NCBI RefSeq assembly: GCF_009730915.1
Contig: NC_052472.1
Span: forward strand, 2,294,001 to 2,358,000
Origin: Dioscorea cayenensis subsp. rotundata
Lineage: Eukaryota; Streptophyta; Magnoliopsida; Dioscoreales; Dioscoreaceae
Direction: 5' to 3'
Length of the DNA stretch: 64,000 nucleotides
Part shown: in pieces, positions 55,960 to 64,000 of the stretch
Numbering within the stretch: the stretch's first letter is position 1
How the letters are laid out: each line of letters starts with the position of its first letter
Notes under the pieces: model-generated
The model's database searches: none
Seen by the model: only the letters and a program-made list of their open reading frames with translations
What the model was told of the DNA's origin: nothing
Position numbers and translations under genes: made by a program

Positions 55960-57065
55960 AACATTTACTGTGCCTTCTCAGACCTCGGACACTTGCGAGT
56001 CAATCCTCGTTCGTCTATTAATATCATCGACACCACGGACAACATGAACATTTCGGCTTTCCTCAACAAGTATCCCTACCTTCGAATTCTCACTGTGGTT
56101 GCATAACATGGGAATCAACTTGAACCTGTACAACGTAGAACACGAACAATTAAAAAAGGTTAAGCAAAGTCACTCATATTTAAATAGAAAAAAGTTTAAA
56201 AAGATAGTTAAACTTTCTTTTCTTGCCCAAGTCGAAACGCCCGTCACCCTCCGCTGGAGAATCCATGCATTAAGGCATTTACACGGGCATCTCGACCTGG
56301 GCAAGAACAAATAGTTTAACTTGTGCTCTGACTGAAGTGAATATCCTGGACACATAGTTTAAGTGGAAACTTTCTTTTCTTGCCAAGTCGAAATGGCCGC
56401 CTAATTGCTTGCCCGCCATCCTTCTCTGGAGAATCCTCCGCATTTAGCCAATTTGGCGCGCATTTTGACATGACCAAGAAAAGATAGTTTAATTCGCTGA
56501 CTGAAGCGAATATCCGAGAAGAAGCAGAGGAGGAGAAGGAGGAGAAGGGGGTGTCCAGGGGAAGGGGTTTTCCTTCTCATTTATGGTGTGAAGTCCATAA
56601 GCCGGTTGACGCTTCATATCCGAGAACAAAAAGGGAAACGCACGGGGGACCGAGCTTTTCTCATTAACGAGAAAGGGGTCTTCCGATATTTATGTTAAAA
56701 TTTAGAAAATTTAATGGCGTCATTAATTCTTATGTACGGGATACCACAAACTTGTCATTTGCCATTTGCCATCTGCCAACACTTCAGTTTAAACAAAAAA
56801 AATAAATATTTTAATCAGAGACATAAAATGGTTAAATGATAAATTAAAATTTTAAACAATAATCCAAATAGTTAAATACTGATAAATAAATTAAACGAAT
56901 AAGACAATGTTCAAATGGAAAGAATGTATTTAAACAGAGACTGGAAAATTTAAACAGTAATCAACTTATACAACTAGATAAACATAAAAGAGAATAATCT
57001 TACAACGAGAAAAACTCGTTTTCAATAGGATTCGACAATGGCATATCGTCTGTTTAAGTAGCATT
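55960..57065 (-). pseudogene. Internally deleted MULE derivative 1
   Basis: The left part (about 55960-56140) repeats the parent's C-terminal region and 3' flank (GACACTTGCGAGTCAATCC, then CAACTTGAACCTGTACAACG). The right part (about 57000-57060) repeats the parent's N-terminal exon end (GAAAAACTCGTTTTCAATAG, then GACAATGGCATATCGTCTG). The whole transposase core is missing. A pair of hairpin repeats fills part of the gap. Confidence 0.65.
56205..56520. repeat. Two tandem hairpin-forming repeats (about 155 bp each)
   Basis: Unit 1 (about 56208-56350) and unit 2 (about 56363-56520) both begin AAACTTTCTTTTCTTGCC and end with a GACTGAAG(T/C)GAATATCC phrase. Within each, the start CTTGCC(C)AAGTCG is complementary to a later CGA...GGGCAAGA or GACATGACCAAGA phrase, so each unit can fold back on itself. 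Confidence 0.65.
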
Positions 57066-57199
57066 GTTGTTTAACTATTTGTTTATTTACAATGCCGTTT
57101 TTGTTTCTCAAACTGTTTAAGTACAACGTTAACACAAATATGTGTCTGTCTAAATATCAAAAGTTAACACTCAAAGAAGTTTGTTTCATTTAAAATATT

Positions 57200-58060
57200 T
57201 AAACATTTACAATGCCTAGTCGGATCTCGGACACTTGCGACTCGATCCCCTTTCATCTATTAAGATCATCGACACAACGACGAACATGAAGATTTTTGCT
57301 TTCCTCAACAAGTATCTCTACCTTCGGATGTATGTCCGGGTATAAGTAGGTCTCCCATTTGTTAGCTTGCTCATGGCGGTTGCATAACATGCGCATCAAC
57401 TTGAACATGTACAACGTCGAACACGAACACTTAAACAAGATCAATATTTTAAGTAGAGACATGAATTATTTAAATGATAAATTTAAAATTTAAACGTTAA
57501 CCCAAATATTAAACAAAGACATAAGAAATTAAACGGAGAGACAATGTTTAAATTTAAGCGTAATATATTTAAACATATACTTGCACAGTTAAACAATAAT
57601 TAACTTATACAACTAGATAAACATAAAAGAGAAGACCTTTATAACGAAAGGAACTCATTTTTAGACAATGGCACATCATCTGTCTCGACAACAAGGTCGA
57701 CTACAGCGCATTTGAAGATGGAGTACACGTGACACATCCACTGGAAGTCAACCTCGTTTTCTATTGGACAAACCGGTTTATATCCATCAGGTGTGATAAA
57801 CTACACCCTAACACGTTACACATCGAGACCCCATCGCTCACATATCTCAGCTAACACCGATTCCCAAGAAATTCTCACCTTATCAGGAAACCGTCAGAAT
57901 TCAAATCGAACAAACCAAATGAGGAGAAGAAGATGATGTGATGAGTCTTCTAAACTTTGTTTGACAAAAAAGCAAATAGAAAGGCAAAAAAAAAAATGCA
58001 CAAGTGTATGTATAAAAGTCGAACATGATGTGATTGGGCGGTTTTTTTTCCACCATTTTC
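57200..58060 (-). pseudogene. Internally deleted MULE derivative 2
   Basis: The left part (57214-57425) copies the C-terminal/3' region (GACACTTGCGACTCGATCCC, GCATCAACTTGAAC). The right part (57655-57880) closely copies the N-terminal exon (ACAATGGCACATC, GACACATCCACTGGAAGTCA, ATATCCATCAGGTGTGATAA), and 57900-58060 copies its upstream flank. The core between them is absent. It lies head-to-tail with the parent and derivative 1. Confidence 0.75.
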
Positions 58061-58329
58061 AAGGGCAAAAAAGAAATTTCATAACATTGACCCATTTGAA
58101 GTGAACGGTAGGGGGTAAAAGGGAACTTAAACAATAACGGAAGGGTTGTCCGGGGTTTGCCAAAGTTGGAGGGGCTGTTTAGGAATATTTGAAATTCACG
58201 AGGGGTAAACAATAATTTTCCCTTAATTAAATTACGGTGTTCATTAAAACCATTAAAATATATCGCAAATTTATTATTGCTTCCGCATGCCTTTTTTGAT
58301 GTATTTGTTTTTTGCGATATTACCTAACA

Positions 58330-61300
58330 AAAACATCATCAACTCCCAAGTATAACCTTTTTACTACAACTCTGACCTTGTGTTTCAGCACATCTCTATT
58401 GGCTTTGAATTTGGTTTTGTAAATCTACTTCAACCGGATGATCTTCTTCTCCACTGGTCACTCTACCAACTCCCACATTCCATTGTGCTCAATCGAGTTC
58501 ATTTCTTCGGTTATCACCACCTGCCAATCCTCACATTTTACTGTTTCCTCATATGATAGAGGATCAATGACACTTAATGCAAAAGAATAGTTATTATAAA
58601 TATCACTTAGTTGGCGCATCTTAGGTGGAGGAGAATCATCTGATGTATCATCTATTGATTCTTCACTCTGGTTTGTTTGATCTTGAGTACTAAGTTTTAC
58701 AGTCTATGCATAAATCTCTTAATTACCAAGTAAATTGCATTCAATCTATTGAGCTTCATCACCAGCTTCTTCAGCTTCATATTCATCAAGAAAAGCATCA
58801 TCCCAAGAAAACAATGAGGTGCTATTTGATATAATACTCCAGTCTCACCGTTAATCCTCTCTAAACAACACATCTCAGCTTAATACCATCTTGCATGTGA
58901 TGGGATTATAGAGCTTGTAGGTTTTAGTTTCCAGACATTAACCTACAAAGATCCCCATTTCTGATTTGTCTTCTAGTTTCACCCTCTTCTGCGAAGGAAT
59001 ATGAGCGAAGGCCAGGCATCCAAACACCTTTAGATGGTTCATATTTGGCTAGACATCAGTCTACATCTCATATAGAGTTGCATTGTGCAATGCTTACATT
59101 GGAGAAATATTGATCAAATAGACAGTTGTTGCAGCTACTTCCGCCCAGAAAGAGAGCGGCAAATCACTGCACTTCAGAAGCATTGAATTTTCTCCACTAC
59201 AACACGATTTTTCCTCTCAAAGGTGTTATTGTACTATGGTGTATACGGCATAGTCAGCTCAAGCTGAATTCCCATTTTCTCACAATGTTCATTAAACCTA
59301 CTCGACAGAAACTCACCACCTCTATCGGAGTGTATGACTTTAAATTTATCTCATGTCTGCCTCTCCACCAACACTTGAAACTTTAAGAAAGTTTCAAAGG
59401 CATGATTCTTTGACTTGATAAAACGAATCCAAGTCATTCTGTAGAAGTCATCAGCCAACAAGACAAAATATTTGTTTCCTCCCAACGACTCAGTGTGCAT
59501 GGTCCACAGAGATCCAAGTGTACATGCATGCTTGCCGAGAACACATGCTTCATACAAATCTAGTTGACCAATGCTCGGGATACCCATCATCAGTTCCTTC
59601 GCCTTCAGTACCTTTAAACTTTGATGATTCATATGGCCAAAGTGCTAATGCCACATCATCGCTTCTGTCAACTTTTTTTCACAGTAATGTTGACCTCTCC
59701 ACAATTGGGAAGCCTCAACAGGAACATGTTGTTCTCCGTTCGTCTCACCTTTATTGCAAGCTCACCTGAGCTTTTCTCGATGATAGAGCATGTGTCACCC
59801 TTAAACACAACAAAGAATCTCCTAGAGAGCAGTTAACCCACACTTAAGAGGTTGTGGGCGAGACAAGTAATGAACTGCACGTCGTGAAGAAGCTTCACAC
59901 AACCTTCTACGGTGCTGATGGCCACCGTGCTTCTCTTTTCTACTGCAATCTCCTTGTCATCTCCCAGTCTAACTTTGTGTGTTTGTGACTCATTAAGCTC
60001 CATGAACAAACTCCTAATGTTGGTCATGTGGTTAGAACAACCACTGTCGATGATCCACACCGAGCTCGCCGGACTCTCTCTTGCATAAGGAGCCAAAAAA
60101 AGATTGATTACCTCATTCTCCTTCTCTTCAGCAACCATGGAAGCTCCTTGATTTGTTGGTTTATGTCTAAACCAACAATAAGCCTTGATATGGCCATACC
60201 TCTTACAGTGATGGCACTGGATGTTACTCTTGAATATCCTCTACTCGCCTTCTTGCTATTTTTTTAGTTCTGCTCCATTTCCTCTTCTTCTCGCTCGGCC
60301 AAAACCTCTGAACGATCCTCTTCCTCTGCCCCTCGATGGAGTCTGATCAGCTTCCTTCATTGATGTTGATGCTATGGGTTATGATCTCACATACAGAACC
60401 CCTTCTTCCACAGGATCTAATTGGCTAATCAACTGGGCTTCATGCAAAGACTATGACCCTGTCAGCTCATCCAATGTGAGCTTTGTGATATCCTTCGACT
60501 CCTTAATAGCCATTACTATGTGGTTGAACTTGGCCCCCGTATTTCTCAACACTTTCCTGACTACCATCGCTTCAGTAACAGCATCTCCAAGCCCCTTCAC
60601 CAAATCACTAAATCTTGTCACATAATCTTGAACTCCTTCGTTATTCTTGATGAGAAGATTCTCATAACTTTGCCACAGTAACTGATGCTCCACCGCCATT
60701 AACTTAGGATCACCTTGGTATTGCCTCTTCAAAAGATCTCAAGCCTTCTTCGCAGTTTCTGCTGCTTCTATACGAGTGAACAGTGAGCGGTTCACCGACT
60801 GCTAGATCAAATAGAGAGCTTTAGAATCTCTCTTTCTATTTTCCTTCATCCTCGCCTCGTCTTCATTCTCCGGTATTCCCTTTTCCACCATGTCCTAGAG
60901 CTCTTGAGAACGGAATAACGTCCTCATCATGATGCTCCAAGGTCTATAACCTTCACCATCAAACATAGGCAAAGGATGAAGACCATTTTCAGCCATAGAT
61001 TGAGATTGAAAGAATTCAAGGAGTGAGAAGAGTACTGAAAGAAAGGATTTTTAGAAAGGAAGCAAAGATCAAACAATCTTTGATACCATTGTTAGCTTTG
61101 TTAGCTTGATTTTGGTTGAGAGAAATGAGTAGAGTATATGCAGTGAAAGAACAAGAAGTTTTGTTGTTCTACTTCACTTACTTCATTCATTGAGATATCA
61201 ATGCATACGTATACTTGAACCATAATATCAAAAAAGATAAGACCAGTACAAACTTAACATTCCCACCATTCCTTATAAGGCATCTAACCTTCATTTATTT

Positions 61301-61432
61301 CACCGTCTTCTGAAATCTTCAATGCTTGGTTGCTATAGATCTCCAATATGGTCACAAGATTCTGACCATTCCTCTCACCATGCTGCACCATGCTTTAGTT
61401 AAACCTTCAGTTAACTCCAACAACTACAACAG
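58330..61432 (-). mobile_element. Truncated Ty1/copia retrotransposon
   Basis: Minus-strand order from the right: LTR (61090 to about 61432); an initiator tRNA-Met primer-type sequence (TGGTATCAAAG) directly after it; gag from an ATG at 60996 (MAENGLHPLPMFDGEGYRPW) with a UBN2 gag domain (QDYVTRFSDLVKGLGD) at about 60730-60450; a CCHC knuckle (CHHCKRYGHIKAYC) at about 60165-60225; protease with IDSGCSNHMT near 60050; pre-integrase and integrase (SLKVLKAKELM, YEACVLGKHA, FVLLADDFYRMTWIRF) at 59630-59350; and the linker and start of reverse transcriptase (SYEETVKCEDWQVVITEEMN, then MWELVE) to about 58340. The catalytic reverse transcriptase, RNase H and the 3' LTR are missing. Several stops and frameshifts are present. 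Confidence 0.85.
61090..61432 (-). repeat. 5' LTR of the truncated copia element
   Basis: It abuts the primer-binding site at 61089. Its plus-strand left end is TGTTAGC. The outer limit is placed at the CTACAACA phrase near 61432 and is approximate, because no second LTR exists to compare. Confidence 0.55.
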
Positions 61433-62674
61433 ATCTCCATTAGGGTGAGATATGCCATACCAGGCAAGCATAGGATCTCTTATTAGGTTGCTAGTGAGAG
61501 AGACTTTTGTATGGTGTGCACCATCCATAATATGTACAAGAATAAGCTCATGCAGATGGAGGTCGATGATAGAGCTTCTTCCACAACATTCACAGCATCA
61601 TATTTATGTGACTATCGTGTTCTATTTTTGGTTTCTTCACTGAATCTAAAATTACTTGAGTTTGTATGCCCTGGGTGTAATATCTTCACAGAATAAATTC
61701 CGTTTTTAATATTCTGTTTTTAAATTGTAACTTTCTTGTAGTGCGATATACTATGTAGATGTTTCCCCAAGAATGCAATAAATATCTCATTGCCCCGCGA
61801 CGTGTTCAAGATAGAGTCGACTATTAATGTGCCGCTTTAGAGCTATGCTATGCTCTCTATCCATTTTTTATCCTTTTGTCTTAGATGATTTTGGTTGAGT
61901 GCATGTTGTCATTATTGTCAATGTTGGTTTCTTACGGGGTACTAATGAGGCCCACATAGGAGGTTGGCATAGTTATTTATATCATATCATCATTTATTTT
62001 TTATTTTATTTATTTTATTTTTTGAAAGAACCCCTCAAATAGAGAAGCTATTTTATTAAAAAACTGAGAAATTAAAATAGCTAAACTGAGGAACAAAACA
62101 GAAAGAAGACTAATTAAACAAGAATAAAAAGCATTAGAATTTGGCATGGTCAACCTAGGTGGTCAGCAAAGATGTGTTCATAGATTATTGTTGGCCATAA
62201 TGTCCATGCATTGCCGATACCTGTATGTTTCTACCATTGTTGACTTCATCCAAGTGTTTGGAGATGTTCACACAATACCTCAGTGTAATGCACAGTGTTT
62301 GAACTCAGTGATTGGCTATAATTGTCACGCATGGATTTTGTCATCATTGTTAACTTAGTTCAAGGGGTTACCGATGTGCATGATTTAGTTCAATGTGACA
62401 TTTTCAGTTTGTTGTTACATTTGGCAACCTCATAATTGTCATAATTGCGAACTCAGTGATTGGCCATAATTGTCACGCATGCATCGTTTGTTTTTTAGTT
62501 GTAGCTTCTTAGCTTCATGCTCATTTAACTTGTCCAAAAAGCTGAGAGTATCTATCATAAACCCCCTCAGTTTTCTATCTCCATTCAGCACTTAAAACTA
62601 TGTATTAATATCATTTAAACAAGTTTATTATTAGTTCAACGTCAAACCAGTCTGTCTACTCAGATTTTGTGCAA
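61433..62674. other. Intergenic, no gene recognised
   Basis: AT-rich, with short non-conserved frames only. A direct repeat of about 35 bp (GAACTCAGTGATTGGC, then ATAATTGTCACGCATG) occurs at about 62299-62332 and 62449-62482. A T/A-rich tract lies at 61985-62025. Confidence 0.5.
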
Positions 62675-64000
62675 ATATCATTGATGTTGGGTTAAGTGAT
62701 TGACTGGTTTGACAGTAATTAGTAATTACCATGGTAGCGTCAAACAAAGACAATTTCTCTCCTGAGGGCAAGTGTATTTATTGTTTTGGTACAAAGCTCT
62801 TACTTCTCCCGATGTTCCCCTTGCCATCATTTCATCATTACCATGATGACTGCTGCCTTGGTGGTGTAACGAGCGCCGCACGGTGATCATTGGTCATTGG
62901 GACGATCGGGAAAACCGTGACAACTGCCATAGAGGAGTTGGAAGTCTTTTCTCTTGACACCATGTTCCATATAGCATATAGTATTTCGCAAAAAAAAAAG
63001 CTGTCTTTGTGCATGCTTCCAGAAGGTGAGATGTCAGACTCATCAGTTGTGATGCTGTCTGTCACCAAAGTTTAGCAAGTAATATGCATAGCATAGTTCA
63101 CAGGATGTGGGCCCGGAGGAGACACAGTCATGTTCTTGAGGAGTCTCATGAATGTAATGTATAGGTTGATGATGTTGGTTCCCAGGAGTAGAGGCTGCCA
63201 GATGGTTCTGTATCAAAATCAATGTCGACCTGCAAAACATTTTTATTTTAGTCAGCACTAATTACAAAGAATAGAGAATAGACCATTACAAAGATTTCAA
63301 TAAATTTTCATTGGGTGAAACCCATTATATCATACAGGCACCATTCTTCTCCAACAATCAACAAGAACATGACATGATAGTGCAAAGTATTACTACATTC
63401 ATATAGACCCTCCTAAGTTATTAAAGTTGAGAACTATAATTTGCTTCAATAACCACATGACCATCTTCAAATTTGCAGTTTTCAAGCATTAACATAAGAG
63501 GTGATGATTAAGAATCTAACACGCATTGTTTAGATATTGTGCCAGCAAGAGCATAAGCAACCACCAGAGATAAAAGATGGAAGATACTTTGCTCTAGTTA
63601 AGGGATGCACATGACCCTCAACGTTCCTATTTCCAGAGTCCAGACAACCCTGCTGCAGCAACAATATCTGAAAATATACAAAAACGGCTTCCAAACTTAA
63701 AGTGAGATCATTCAGAAGCCAGAGAGCCAATTAATGTGCTCTTGATCAACTAACTGATCAGAAACTTTTACCACTTTCAGATATTGCTGATGAGACTATT
63801 TCATCAAGGTCACCAGAATTCCCGATACATGTTGTACATCCATAACCAACAATATGAAAGCCCAATTTATTCAAATATTTCTGCAGGCCATTGGAAAAGA
63901 TAAAACTCATCATTTAGAAAGTAATGAGAAAACTGTGATTATAACCACTGTTCTTCATCCCTCAAGTTGTGCCTCTTTTCCAAGCATTTTTTCCCCACTC
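62675..64000 (-). pseudogene. Inverted partial copy of the aconitase gene (exons 13-17 with introns)
   Basis: Read on the minus strand, this matches the plus-strand aconitase gene from about 37120 to 38596, introns included: the intron after exon 13, exon 14 ([20 protein letters not shown]), exon 15 (VEGHVHPLTRAKYL), intron 15, the start of exon 16, and exon 17 into intron 17. It is broken: about 240 bp spanning intron 16 and both exon edges are deleted at about 63205, an A-run (on the plus strand 62990-62999) shifts the frame, and HISPAG has become DISPSG. The match ends near 62675 and runs off the right edge of the window, so the full copy may be longer. Because introns are kept, it arose by DNA duplication and not by retroposition. 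Confidence 0.9.

Larger units (their letters stand above)
50150..58230. mobile_element. MULE complex: parent copy, Ulp1 relic and two internally deleted derivatives
   Basis: The region combines the minisatellite, the plus-strand Ulp1 relic, the minus-strand transposase, and two further sets of MULE C-terminal plus N-terminal pieces. Non-coding parts are packed with TTTAAA/GTTTAAAC motifs. Possible ends are GAGGGTATTTTGATAATTTT near 50150 and, read on the minus strand, AAGGGAAAATTATTGTTTAC near 58225; these are only loosely alike, so the termini are uncertain. Confidence 0.6.

Noticed and set aside
1..64000. CRISPR arrays, tRNA or rRNA genes, operons, riboswitches
   Set aside because: Direct repeats present are minisatellites or transposon repeats without regular spacers. 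No cloverleaf or rRNA-like sequence was noticed by eye, and the gene structure is eukaryotic.

Overview
This is nuclear DNA of a flowering plant. Four genes are split by clean GT-AG introns: two products are predicted to act in the chloroplast, one in the mitochondrion and one in the endomembrane system. Between and inside them lie typical plant transposons (hAT, Mutator-like, Ty3/gypsy, Ty1/copia, LINE, MITEs). I cannot name the species; a monocot is possible, but nothing I can see proves it.

Layout. 1-935: flank with a retroposed-looking 3' end. 936-15153 (minus): complete NOL-type chlorophyll(ide) b reductase gene, 13 exons, 343 codons. Its introns hold a gypsy gag relic (3.6-4.3 kb) and a decayed hAT transposase gene (6.26-9.80 kb) that was itself hit by a 435-bp hAT MITE and an 867-bp solo LTR, both with perfect target-site duplications. 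15.2-16.9 kb: divergent intergenic region with a foldback repeat and a LINE 3' relic. 16918-22723 (plus): RluA-family RNA pseudouridine synthase, 7 exons, 442 codons. 24294-39251 (plus): mitochondrial-type aconitase, 20 exons. Its 8.4-kb fourth intron holds an old gypsy element, and nested inside that a very young, apparently intact 5,157-bp Ty3/gypsy chromovirus-like element with identical 190-bp LTRs. 42162-45196 (minus): prolyl 4-hydroxylase, 7 exons, 271 codons.

From 45.2 kb on the DNA is accessory. There is a long, nearly perfect inverted repeat (46.24-47.17 kb, 22-nt loop) that could make hairpin RNA; two separated pieces of an acetylglutamate kinase pseudogene (47.9 and 49.2 kb); a ~60-bp minisatellite; a Mutator-like (MULE) complex at 50.2-58.2 kb with a transposase relic, a Ulp1-type protease relic on the opposite strand, two internally deleted derivatives in head-to-tail order and a remarkable density of TTTAAA motifs; a truncated Ty1/copia element (58.3-61.4 kb); and, at the right edge, an inverted, intron-containing partial copy of the aconitase gene (62.7-64.0 kb, running off the window).

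The four host genes work in unrelated processes: chlorophyll b turnover, organellar RNA modification, the TCA cycle and protein hydroxylation. There is no operon-like logic. The interest lies in how mobile DNA has been layered into introns and has produced inverted copies. No bacterial features, CRISPR arrays, rRNA genes or tRNA genes were seen.
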